A DNA stretch of 64,000 bases from Carnobacterium_A antarcticum (GTDB lineage: Bacteria > Bacillota > Bacilli > Lactobacillales > Carnobacteriaceae): the NCBI RefSeq assembly GCF_042658365.1, contig NZ_JBHSQC010000004.1; one strand, written 5' to 3'. Shown here one piece after another: positions 26,448 to 34,260 of this stretch (positions are counted from its first letter, which is position 1; every line of letters starts with the position of its first letter). Below the pieces are notes generated by a model. The model was not told the origin of the DNA, ran no database searches, and was given only the letters and a program-made list of their open reading frames with translations. Position numbers and translations under genes: made by a program.

Positions 26448-27152
26448 ATGTTGCAAGTAAAAAAACTGACAGTTCATTATGGAGTCATCCAAGCCACTAA
26501 AGAAGTGAGTTTTGAAGTCAACGAAGGGGAGATCGTTTCGTTGATCGGAGCTAATGGAGCTGGCAAATCAACGATTCTTAAAGCCCTTTCTGGATTGCAT
26601 CGCCCAACTTCAGGAGAAATTCTTTATAAAGGACAACCGATCCAAAAAGAAACCACTAAAAAAATCGTTGAATTGGGTATTTCCCAAGTTCCCGAAGGCC
26701 GGCATGTTTTTGGCGGAATGAGTGTCTTAGAAAATTTGGAGATGGGCGCGTATTTGCGTAAAGATAAAAGCGAGATCCAGAAAGATTTGAAAATGGTGTT
26801 TGACCGTTTCCCGGTTTTAGGAGAACGCAAAAAGCAGGATACAGCTACTTTGTCAGGCGGCGAACAGCAAATGGTAGCGATGGGGCGTGCATTGATGTCG
26901 CGTCCGAAATTATTGCTGCTGGATGAGCCTTCAATGGGTTTGGCGCCGATTTTCATCAAAGAAATTTTTAACATCATTAAAATGATCAATGAACAAGGAA
27001 CAACGATTTTGCTAATTGAACAAAATGCTAAAGTAGCCTTGGAAATAGCCCATAAAGGCTATGTTTTAGAAACTGGAAAAGTCGTTCAATCGGGTACTGG
27101 ACAAGAGTTGTTAGCCAGTGATGAGGTTCAAAAAGCGTACTTAGGAGGGTAA
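26448..27152 (+). CDS. livF: Branched-chain amino acid ABC ATPase LivF
   Basis: 234 residues. Walker A GANGAGKS, the LivF-type VPEGRHVFGGMSVLENL, signature LSGGEQQM, Walker B LLLLDEPSMGLAP, and IEQN in the switch position typical for LivF. It starts two bases after the livG stop. Confidence 0.92.
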   Translation: MLQVKKLTVHYGVIQATKEVSFEVNEGEIVSLIGANGAGKSTILKALSGLHRPTSGEILYKGQPIQKETTKKIVELGISQVPEGRHVFGGMSVLENLEMGAYLRKDKSEIQKDLKMVFDRFPVLGERKKQDTATLSGGEQQMVAMGRALMSRPKLLLLDEPSMGLAPIFIKEIFNIIKMINEQGTTILLIEQNAKVALEIAHKGYVLETGKVVQSGTGQELLASDEVQKAYLGG

Positions 27153-27157
27153 AAAGG

Positions 27158-27811
27158 ATGGATGTACAAAATTATATGACTTCGGAAGTGGTAACAGTTC
27201 CTGAAGATATGAAAGTTCTTGAAGCACTCGATATTATGAAAGAGCACAATTTTCATCGCTTGCCGGTTGTCAGAGATGGCCGGATGGTTGGATTGGTGAC
27301 GGAAGAGATCGTTCAAGAAAACTCTCCATCAACAGCGACCAGCTTAAGCATTCATGAGATGAACTATCTGCTGACAAAAACGACTGTTGGCGACATCATG
27401 CAGACCAAAGTAACCACGATCGGAGCGGCTGATTTGCTTGAAGAAGCCGCAGAGAAGATGTTGGAAGAAGAAGTCGGAGTTTTGCCAGTTGTGGAAGACA
27501 AAGATAAGATCATCGGAATCATCACCGACAAGGACCTTTTTAGAGCCTTTATCGACGTCATGGGGTACAACAATAAAGGCAGCCGGATCGTCATTGATAT
27601 TCCGGAAGACCACCCTGGTATCCTGGAAGACATTACCAATATTTTGGCCGAAGCAAAAGTCAGCATCAATCAAATCGCTGTTTACCGCAACGAGGATGTT
27701 ACGCAAATCGTCTTGCAGATGGACAGCTCTAATACATCAGAGATCAAAGAAGTTTTAACGCGAGAAGGCTATACGGTCAGTTCAGCAACTTCTAAAGAAC
27801 GAAAAGAATAG
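27158..27811 (+). CDS. CBS-pair plus ACT domain protein, AcuB-like
   Basis: 217 residues. CBS domains at about 1-55 and 77-135, then an ACT domain (about 142-205; VIDIPEDHPGILEDITNILAE). CBS pairs bind adenine nucleotides and ACT domains bind amino acids, so it may sense energy and amino acid state together. It follows livF by five bases in the same operon, which suggests a role linked to branched-chain amino acids rather than acetoin. It resembles AcuB in layout only. Confidence 0.82.
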   Translation: MDVQNYMTSEVVTVPEDMKVLEALDIMKEHNFHRLPVVRDGRMVGLVTEEIVQENSPSTATSLSIHEMNYLLTKTTVGDIMQTKVTTIGAADLLEEAAEKMLEEEVGVLPVVEDKDKIIGIITDKDLFRAFIDVMGYNNKGSRIVIDIPEDHPGILEDITNILAEAKVSINQIAVYRNEDVTQIVLQMDSSNTSEIKEVLTREGYTVSSATSKERKE

Positions 27812-27820
27812 CAGGCAGAT

Positions 27821-27873
27821 AGCCGGATACTTTCATTTTAATTAAGCATGAAATGAATGTATTCGGTTATTTT
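27821..27873 (+). terminator. Terminator of liv operon
   Basis: GCCGGATAC with GTATTCGGT, inner TTCAT/ATGAA, then TATTTTG. Confidence 0.6.
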
Positions 27874-28041
27874 GTTAATACCTCTTATCATATCAGCCAA
27901 AGTCTGCTATGATGAATCTACATAGCACTTATTTAAAACGTATTTATCTGGGCAGCTTAAGAAGTAGAGGGCTTTTCAGTCTTTGTCGTTTTGCACATAC
28001 CCAATTGGGCTAGTATTTATCAGAAATCAATGAACCACTCA

Positions 28042-28070
28042 TTGGTTTTTGATACATGCTATAGCATAAT
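28042..28070 (+). promoter_or_regulatory. Promoter of ridA
   Basis: TTGGTT, 17 bp, CATAAT. The 27874-28041 stretch before it shows nothing else I recognise. Confidence 0.6.
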
Positions 28071-28097
28071 AATTTACTACATAATGGAGGTATTCAA

Positions 28098-28481
28098 ATG
28101 TTAGAAACGATTTATACAGAAAATGCACCAAAACCTATTGGTCCATACGCACAAGCCATTAAAGTCGGAGAGTTTGTTTATCCTGCAGGCCAAATCGGTG
28201 CAGATCCAGCAACAGGTCAACTAGTGGAAGGCAGTATTAAAGAGCAAGCAAAACAAGCTTTGTTAAACTTGTCTGCGGTATTAGAAGAAGCGGGTTCATC
28301 GTTAGATCAAGTGGTCAAGACAACTTGTTATTTGTCTACAATGGAAAATTTCCAAGAATTTAACGAAGCTTTCGGCGAACAATTTGCTGGCCACGAACCA
28401 GCTCGAACTTGTTTTGCGGTCCAAGAACTTCCTTTAAAAGCTCTTTGCGAAATCGAAGTTGTTGCTGTTGTAAAAAAATAA
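28098..28481 (+). CDS. ridA: RidA family reactive imine/enamine deaminase
   Basis: 127 residues, the standard length. RidA trimers hydrolyse 2-aminoacrylate and related imines from PLP enzymes such as threonine dehydratase. The N-terminal PKPIGPYAQAIKVG, the substrate-binding arginine in PARTCF and the terminal PLKALCEIEVVAV are conserved. SD GGAGG; own promoter. Placement after the Liv operon fits its link to isoleucine metabolism, but this is only suggestive. Confidence 0.92.
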   Translation: MLETIYTENAPKPIGPYAQAIKVGEFVYPAGQIGADPATGQLVEGSIKEQAKQALLNLSAVLEEAGSSLDQVVKTTCYLSTMENFQEFNEAFGEQFAGHEPARTCFAVQELPLKALCEIEVVAVVKK

Positions 28482-28485
28482 CGGA

Positions 28486-28722
28486 GTGTGTAAAAAAGCG
28501 TTTAGACCCGAATCTTCTACCTCGCATACCGTATCCCTAAGCAGCTAAAGCTGCAAGGGCTAAGGCAACTGGAACGAATAAGCGCAGTATGGTCGTAGAC
28601 CATCGAGCATTATATAGGAGCACTGTAGGCTAGCGCCTAAGTGTATCATGTCTGTACGTAGCTAAAGCTACAACAGCCATGACAAAGTGGACGTCGTGTC
28701 TGCTTTTTGAAGCACGTTCAAA
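28486..28722 (+). repeat. Four-hairpin structured intergenic element
   Basis: Four closely spaced hairpins: CCC..GCAGC-TAAA-GCTGC..GGG (28535-28559), ATGGTC-GTA-GACCAT (28589-28603), CAC..TAGGC-TAGC-GCCTA..GTG (28621-28643), and CATG..TGT..GTAGC-TAAA-GCTAC..ACA..CATG (28646-28682). The ends GTGTGTAAAAAAGCG and the reverse complement of the right end (CAAAAAGCAGACAC) are roughly inverted. No frame is open across it. It could be a REP/MITE-like element or an RNA; I do not recognise the class. Confidence 0.6.
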
Positions 28723-28725
28723 AGT

Positions 28726-28762
28726 AAAAAAAGATTTTCTCTTAAAGAGAAAATCTTTTTTT
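28726..28762. terminator. Bidirectional terminator
   Basis: AAGATTTTCTC-TTAAA-GAGAAAATCTT flanked by A- and T-runs. It serves the convergent oxidoreductase and any transcript from ridA or the element. Confidence 0.85.
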
Positions 28763-28775
28763 GTTTAGTTGGCGA

Positions 28776-29729
28776 TTAGTTGTTCCATTTTTCTCTCAGC
28801 GTATCCATGATTTCCATCACGTCATGTGTTAATTCAATAGAACTGTTATCTGTTTTTGTGCGAATCATTTCATTCATATGAGCAATCTCATAATTCAATG
28901 CTTGCAGCGTATCGCCCGCTTGAATTTTTTCGACAGTGCCGTCTGGATGAGTCAAAGTAGCTTCATCTGCTCTTGGGAAGTCAAGAACTGTTAGATAGCC
29001 ATTTTCAAAAGCGACGATGCCTTGTTTTGGCATTTTAGCCCGGAAAGTAAAGGCTACAGTCGCTAATTCATCGTCAGCATTTTTCATGATAACATTCGCT
29101 TGTTCATCTACGCCTGTTTCAAAAAAATTCATTGTGGTTAAAATTTCTTTCGGCTGGCTTGATAAGAAGAAACGTGCGAAAGATAAAGCGTACGTTCCGA
29201 TATCCAATAAAGCACCACCCGCTATTTCTTTATTGAAGAAACGATTTGTTGGATCAGCTTCTTTTAAACTGCCGAATGACACTTGGATCATTTTTAATTT
29301 GCCAAGTGAACCGGAAGCCATGATGTTTTTAAGTTTTTTGTACAACGGCATATGATAAATGGTCATCGCCTCTGCTAAAATCAATCCTTTTTCTTTGGCC
29401 AAAGCCATACCCGCTTCTAATTCGTGGTTATCTACCGTAATGGCTTTCTCACAAAGAACGTGCTTGCCGTGTTCCAAACTTTTTAGAATAAGATCTGCGT
29501 GATGGCTGTGAGGGGTTGCGATGTACACTACATCTACCTCTGGATCAGCAATCAATTCATCATAGCTGCCATAAGCTTTTTCAATACCGTGTTTTTCAGC
29601 AAATTCAGCGGCTTTCTCGATAGATCTTGAACCAGCTGCATAAAGTTTGGCATCTTCTGATGCGAACGTTGTCGCAAAACTAGAAGCGATATTTCCTAGA
29701 CCTAAAATACCCCAGTTTAATGGTTTCAT
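28776..29729 (-). CDS. Gfo/Idh/MocA-family oxidoreductase
   Basis: 317 residues. N-terminal Rossmann fold (GILGLGNIASSFA) and the family signature EKAITVD around residue 92. C-terminal alpha/beta domain with GGALLDIGTYAL. NAD(P)-dependent sugar or polyol dehydrogenases belong here; the substrate is unknown. The start is ATG 29729, because GAGGAGG lies just upstream inside a longer TTG-started frame. Confidence 0.87.
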   Translation of the reverse strand: MKPLNWGILGLGNIASSFATTFASEDAKLYAAGSRSIEKAAEFAEKHGIEKAYGSYDELIADPEVDVVYIATPHSHHADLILKSLEHGKHVLCEKAITVDNHELEAGMALAKEKGLILAEAMTIYHMPLYKKLKNIMASGSLGKLKMIQVSFGSLKEADPTNRFFNKEIAGGALLDIGTYALSFARFFLSSQPKEILTTMNFFETGVDEQANVIMKNADDELATVAFTFRAKMPKQGIVAFENGYLTVLDFPRADEATLTHPDGTVEKIQAGDTLQALNYEIAHMNEMIRTKTDNSSIELTHDVMEIMDTLREKWNN

Positions 29730-29786
29730 AATTTTCCTCCTCAATAAATTGCGTTTGTTTGGTAACTAAACCTTTCCTACTCCACT

Positions 29787-29815
29787 ATTGTAGCAATGCC
29801 TTACTGTGAACACAA
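29787..29815 (-). promoter_or_regulatory. Promoter of oxidoreductase gene
   Basis: Minus strand: TTGTGT (29815-29810), 17 bp, TACAAT (29792-29787), with TGC before the -10. Confidence 0.6.
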
Positions 29816-29997
29816 TGGAAACCCTCGCAAGGTACCAAAACCGTTAAGGCTTTCTGGGAATTTGTAGTGCTAGGTTATAATTGGATGGGAAAAACGAAAG
29901 GGATTGCGTATATTATTTAGTACATAAGAAAGCAATAAAATTGCCTCTTATATAAAGTTACCGAGAGTAGTTAGTCATAAAATGTTAAGGCTTACAG

Positions 29998-30026
29998 TTG
30001 GCGTTTACACGTAAAGAGTGTAAAAT
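29998..30026 (+). promoter_or_regulatory. Promoter of 177-residue protein
   Basis: TTGGCG, 17 bp, TAAAAT. Otherwise nothing recognised in 29816-29997. Confidence 0.5.
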
Positions 30027-30075
30027 AGAAGTAGCACTTATTCTTTTTATTATTCAATAGCAGAAAGGAGTTTTT

Positions 30076-30609
30076 ATGATGCATGATGCACTTGTCCAAA
30101 TCGTTTTGTATGCCATCAAAGAACAATATGTCAGTGAAAAAGCCTTTTATTCAACCCAATTGGAAATCACGCCGCAGAGTTGGGACCGTTGGAAAAAAGA
30201 CGAGCAAGGTTTGAAACCTAAGAATATGCAAATCATTGCTAATCTATTTACCGATTATGAGTGGATGTTGGTTCAAAAAGTGATGAGAAACGCAACGTTT
30301 TTCCCAGAAGTTGAAGCCAATCCCGTTGCGGAGTATTTGAATATCAAATTTCATGTGGCTAAAAAATGGGTGAATAGTGGGTCAGCTGAATTAGCTTTCC
30401 AGAATGAAAATGCTGAAGAACGGGAAGATTACCACCGGAAATCGACGAGCACAGTGTTGCGTATTGAGATGAATTATGATTTCTGGAGTTACAAAGACCG
30501 GATCGAACTTCGTTTGCCAGGTATTATCCAGCAGCAAATAAAAACCGAAAAACAAGATCTGCTCGAATGGTTCAAAGAAAATATCGAAGAAACGTATAAA
30601 GTAGAATAA
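30076..30609 (+). CDS. Conserved hypothetical protein with N-terminal HTH-like region
   Basis: 177 residues. The first 60 look like a small helical DNA-binding fold (EKAFYSTQLEITPQSWDRWKKDEQGLKPKNMQIIANLF), similar in style to phage-type repressors. The remainder is mixed alpha/beta, with a WSYKDRIELRLPG segment. No family recognised. SD AGAAAGGAG. Own promoter and terminator, so a single-gene unit. Confidence 0.65.
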   Translation: MMHDALVQIVLYAIKEQYVSEKAFYSTQLEITPQSWDRWKKDEQGLKPKNMQIIANLFTDYEWMLVQKVMRNATFFPEVEANPVAEYLNIKFHVAKKWVNSGSAELAFQNENAEEREDYHRKSTSTVLRIEMNYDFWSYKDRIELRLPGIIQQQIKTEKQDLLEWFKENIEETYKVE

Positions 30610-30612
30610 ATC

Positions 30613-30652
30613 AAAAACGCTATCTAGAAGGAATTCTTAGATAGCGTTTTTT
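30613..30652. terminator. Bidirectional terminator
   Basis: AAAAACGCTATCTA / TAGATAGCGTTTTTT between converging genes. Confidence 0.85.
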
Positions 30653-30655
30653 AAG

Positions 30656-31669
30656 TTAAAGGATTATTTTTAAATCACCGGGTTTTAAGACGCCCAGCTG
30701 AATCAATAAAGGTTTGCACAACAGGCTCAATAAAGCGGGAACAAGCAACACGACCAACAGATACAATAGGGTAGCGGTGAATCCTTGTGAAGCCGCAATA
30801 GCAAACGGTGCAACCAAAGCACATAAACCCATGCCGGCTATCTCTGCGGAAGCGGTCAAGCCAAAAACCAACACGCCGATTGGTGCTAAAATAGTGCCCA
30901 TTAGTAAAGGAAACAGGGCGACTTTAGGGTTTCGGATCACATTAGCGGTTTGTAATTTCGGTGTGATGATGAGTTGGCCTAAGAAATTGCCCGCATCATT
31001 TTCTTTCAAACTTAAAAAAGCAAAAACCGTAAATTGGACGCTGCACCCGATCAACGCGGCTGCACCTGCTGCGCCGTCTAATTGTAAGGCTAAAGCAATG
31101 GCTGCTGAAGAAGCTGGCGATAAAATCAAAATTCCGAAAATTAAGCCCAATACCATAGAAGACAATAGAGGGAAACCATCTACCGAAGAAGTAATCAGCA
31201 GGGAAACTTGGGTCAACAAGTAACTGATCGGCTGCGCCAATAGGTACCCAATCAATCCTCCAATCAAGACACTGCAAAATGGGATAAGGACCATATTAAA
31301 TGGTGTCTTATTAAATAAAAATTTGCCCACTAGCAAAGCAGCGCCGATCGCGACCAAAGCCCCTACAGGTTCGCCGCTTTTTAATGAAACAGCTCCGTCG
31401 ACGATCGTATAAGCTCGTCCGCCAATGACACCTGCTGCAACAGCACTTAGCATAGACAAGATATCCACTTTCAAATAATACGCAATTCCGATACCCAATC
31501 CAGGTATCATCAATGTTTTCGTGACAGCCCCGATCGTTACAAGAGCGATTGATCCTGTTAGTTCTCCAATGGTTTGAAGCAGCAGCCCAATACCTAAAGT
31601 CACGACGATGGCGGCGGCAATTCCTTGAGAAACTTTGTACAAGTTCTCCGTAATATTCTTTCTTTTCAC
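30656..31669 (-). CDS. PTS EIIC-like membrane protein, PfoR type
   Basis: 337 residues with about nine membrane segments, resembling the PTS_EIIC_2 (PfoR-like) family. These proteins occur without an adjacent IIA or IIB and have uncertain transport roles. The start is GTG 31669 with GGAGGG seven bases upstream; a longer open frame reaching 31786 is ignored. No other PTS gene is near. Functional naming as a sugar transporter should be treated as tentative. Confidence 0.72.
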   Translation of the reverse strand: MKRKNITENLYKVSQGIAAAIVVTLGIGLLLQTIGELTGSIALVTIGAVTKTLMIPGLGIGIAYYLKVDILSMLSAVAAGVIGGRAYTIVDGAVSLKSGEPVGALVAIGAALLVGKFLFNKTPFNMVLIPFCSVLIGGLIGYLLAQPISYLLTQVSLLITSSVDGFPLLSSMVLGLIFGILILSPASSAAIALALQLDGAAGAAALIGCSVQFTVFAFLSLKENDAGNFLGQLIITPKLQTANVIRNPKVALFPLLMGTILAPIGVLVFGLTASAEIAGMGLCALVAPFAIAASQGFTATLLYLLVVLLVPALLSLLCKPLLIQLGVLKPGDLKIIL

Positions 31670-31813
31670 TTTTTGTCCCTCCAAATGAAACAATTTTTTG
31701 TGACCATGATAGTTATTAATGGTATTATAGGTTATGGAAAATAAAAGTGCACACTTTTCTAAAAAGCCAAGGCTCTTTTTTCGCAAACTTTGAACAGATT
31801 GGGGCTTTACAAC

Positions 31814-32620
31814 ATGTATAAAAAACTTTCAGTGTTTCTTGTATCTTTAGGTTTATTAGGAGGATGCAGTGTAGCCAATGGCATTGTAACAGACACCACT
31901 CAAAAAATCACCACTACCCTATCGGCTTCCAGATCATCTTCTGAAAAGACACTAACACCTGAAGAAGAGCAGCAACTAAAAGAAGAAAAAGAACATCAGG
32001 CGATGCTGGATGAGCTGCCAGAAGTTTCAACAACTGACTGGAATTTAGATTTAGTGAATAACTGGACGCCAATCGACCAAGATATCACTATTCCACTAAC
32101 CACATTGCCAAACGGATATATGATCGATGAACGAATGAAAGACGCTTATGACGATTGGATGTCGGCCGCTTCTGAAGCCGGTTCTGAAATCGTGTTGGTT
32201 TCCAGCTTTCGCTCAGTAGACTTGCAGCAAACGAATTACGACAGCAGCATTCAACGGTATATTGACCAAGGTCATTCTGCAGAAGAAGCTAAAAAAATGA
32301 CTGAAGATTATATTGCCATTCCTGGAGGCAGCGAACACCATACAGGTCTAGCAATCGATATTGTAGACGCTGATTGGTTGAGTACGGGTAAAGGTTTGAT
32401 TCCTGAATACGATACTCAAGAGTCGCAACACTGGTTAGTCGATACAATGGCTGATTATGGTTTTGTTTTGCGGTTTCCACAAGGAAAAGAAGATGAAACC
32501 GGTATTGAATACGAATCTTGGCATTTTCGCTATGTAGGCGTTGATAATGCCCGCTATATGGAAAAATATCAATTGACACTCGAAGAATACATTCATTTAT
32601 TAGAAGAAGCAGGCAAATAA
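31814..32620 (+). CDS. D-alanyl-D-alanine carboxypeptidase, VanY/LD-CPase family
   Basis: Surface enzyme of 268 residues that trims D-Ala from peptidoglycan stems. Lipobox-like LLGGC near residue 18, a low-complexity linker, then the VanY domain with SSFRSVDLQQ, zinc ligands in SEHHTGLAIDIVD, and WHFRYVG near the end. The start is ATG 31814 after TTGGGG; an in-frame TTG at 31790 lacks an SD. It is followed by a glucosaminidase gene in the same direction. Confidence 0.88.
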   Translation: MYKKLSVFLVSLGLLGGCSVANGIVTDTTQKITTTLSASRSSSEKTLTPEEEQQLKEEKEHQAMLDELPEVSTTDWNLDLVNNWTPIDQDITIPLTTLPNGYMIDERMKDAYDDWMSAASEAGSEIVLVSSFRSVDLQQTNYDSSIQRYIDQGHSAEEAKKMTEDYIAIPGGSEHHTGLAIDIVDADWLSTGKGLIPEYDTQESQHWLVDTMADYGFVLRFPQGKEDETGIEYESWHFRYVGVDNARYMEKYQLTLEEYIHLLEEAGK

Positions 32621-32670
32621 CTTTAGTTAAATAAGGAATGAAAGCAAGAGGACTAGAAAGGCGGAGTAAT

Positions 32671-33327
32671 GTGGCATCAAAAAAACAAAAAAAGCAGTAC
32701 CCGAAGAAATATCCGATGAAGAAAAATGTTAAAAAACCGTTTCAATTGTCGCCTAGTTATATTCTGTTCAGCCTATTCTTGATTGTGTTCATTTTTTTCG
32801 GCACGCTGGTTTTTTTAAGCGCCCGTAACTCATCTTCTTCCACTAATGGTTCTTCTGATTCCGGTAGCGAGAAACAACAGTTCATTGTACAAACAGCAGA
32901 ATACGCTCAAACATTAAAAGAAGAATATGGGGTTTTGCCAAGCATCAGTGTAGCACAAGCGATTCTGGAATCGGATTGGGGCAGAAGCGAGTTGTCTGTA
33001 AAAAACAATAATTTTTATGGCATCAAGGGCAGCAACCCAGACCAGACAGTGATGATGAATACCAAAGAATTTGTAGACGGCAAGTGGATCGAGATCGAAG
33101 CTCCATTTAGAAAATACGCTAGCTGGCAAGAATCCATGGACGATCACGCTAAATTATTTGCTAATGGAACAACTTGGAATCCAGATCAATACGCTAGTGT
33201 TTTAGCTGCTGCTGATTATAAAGAAGCTGCTTACGCTTTAGAAACAAGCGGATATGCAACCGATCCGGATTATCCTGTAAAGCTGATTCGGCTAATTGAA
33301 GAGTTTGATTTACATCAGTATGATTGA
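32671..33327 (+). CDS. Membrane-anchored N-acetylglucosaminidase
   Basis: 218 residues. A lysine-rich cytoplasmic tail, one membrane helix (about 31-52), a serine-rich linker, and a GH73-type glucosaminidase domain (about 72-218). The catalytic glutamate is in AQAILESDWGRSEL and YGIKG follows. It cleaves peptidoglycan glycan strands. The start is set at GTG 32671 because AAAGG and GGAG lie just before it; an in-frame ATG at 32638 has no proper SD. Pairing with a VanY-type enzyme suggests cell-wall remodelling. Confidence 0.82.
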   Translation: MASKKQKKQYPKKYPMKKNVKKPFQLSPSYILFSLFLIVFIFFGTLVFLSARNSSSSTNGSSDSGSEKQQFIVQTAEYAQTLKEEYGVLPSISVAQAILESDWGRSELSVKNNNFYGIKGSNPDQTVMMNTKEFVDGKWIEIEAPFRKYASWQESMDDHAKLFANGTTWNPDQYASVLAAADYKEAAYALETSGYATDPDYPVKLIRLIEEFDLHQYD

Positions 33328-33350
33328 CCAATCATACTGATTTATTTTTG
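33314..33350 (+). terminator. Terminator overlapping glucosaminidase stop codon
   Basis: ATCAGTATGATT-GACC-AATCATACTGAT, then TTATTTTTG; the TGA is at the loop. Confidence 0.8.
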
Positions 33351-33425
33351 TTCAAAGCCTAGCTAAGCTTACGAAAATTCGGTAAACTATCACTAGAGGA
33401 ATTCAAATCACAAGGGGGCAAGAAA

Positions 33426-34136
33426 ATGAGCGAATCAACCAAAAAAAATATACCTAAAATCACAACGGATTTAAGAAGAGATTATGTGGCTGTACCAGAA
33501 GTGATCCGAAAAGCGAGTGGAATCGTCATTAATGGAAAGCGGTTTAGATCTCTGATATTTACAACAGATATCGCGATTATTATGAACAATGATGCAGATG
33601 CAGTTATTGCGGTATACCCGTTTACACCACATCCAGCAATCATCAACGGCATTACGACTGTTGCCAGCATGCCCGTTTTAGCAGGTGTGGGCGGAGGGTT
33701 GACGCATGGTCACCGTTCTTCCAATATCGCGTTATTCGCAGAAGCTCATGGGTGTATTGGGGTTGTATTGAATGCTCCTACGCCGGTTGATACCATTAGA
33801 GAAGTCAATGAAACGGTCGATGTTCCTATCATTTGGACAGTGGTTTCAGAGTTCACAGATATTCAAGAAAAATTAGACGCAGGGGTCGATATCATAAATA
33901 TCAGCGGAGCAGCCAATACCGCTCATATTGTCCGAGAAATTCGAAAACATTACCCCGAGCTGCCCATTATTGCGACTGGCGGACCAACGGAAGAGAGCAT
34001 TCTTGAAACGATTGAAGCAGGTGCAAATGCGATTACATATACACCACCAAGCAACGGTCAATTATTTAGTAAAAAAATGAAAAAATACCGCCATCAAGAA
34101 GAAGATGCTTACGACGAAGAACACAAAGGCAAGTAG
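33426..34136 (+). CDS. Predicted TIM-barrel protein of unknown function
   Basis: 236 residues with repeated beta/alpha units (ADAVIAVYPF, VPIIWTVV, VDIINISGAAN, LPIIATGGPT, ANAITYTPP), like HisA/TrpF-type barrels with a C-terminal phosphate-binding GGPT loop. Relatives in enterococci and Listeria are often annotated simply 'hydrolase' without proof. SD AAGGGGGC. A charged C-terminal tail (HQEEDAYDEEHKGK) is variable. Confidence 0.6.
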   Translation: MSESTKKNIPKITTDLRRDYVAVPEVIRKASGIVINGKRFRSLIFTTDIAIIMNNDADAVIAVYPFTPHPAIINGITTVASMPVLAGVGGGLTHGHRSSNIALFAEAHGCIGVVLNAPTPVDTIREVNETVDVPIIWTVVSEFTDIQEKLDAGVDIINISGAANTAHIVREIRKHYPELPIIATGGPTEESILETIEAGANAITYTPPSNGQLFSKKMKKYRHQEEDAYDEEHKGK

Positions 34137-34186
34137 CAGACCAATTGTTTAAGCATCTTGATTCATATCACCGTAACCAACATAAG

Positions 34187-34229
34187 TCAGCAGCTGAAAA
34201 AAACGGTTTACCGTCTATTCAGCTGCTGA
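34187..34229 (+). terminator. Hairpin between TIM-barrel gene and PBP
   Basis: TCAGCAGCTGAA / TTCAGCTGCTGA, 12-bp stem. Only a weak T-rich tail (TAAATTTG) follows, so termination may be partial. Confidence 0.5.
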
Positions 34230-34260
34230 GTAAATTTGTTTCATTAAAAGGAGGACTAAC

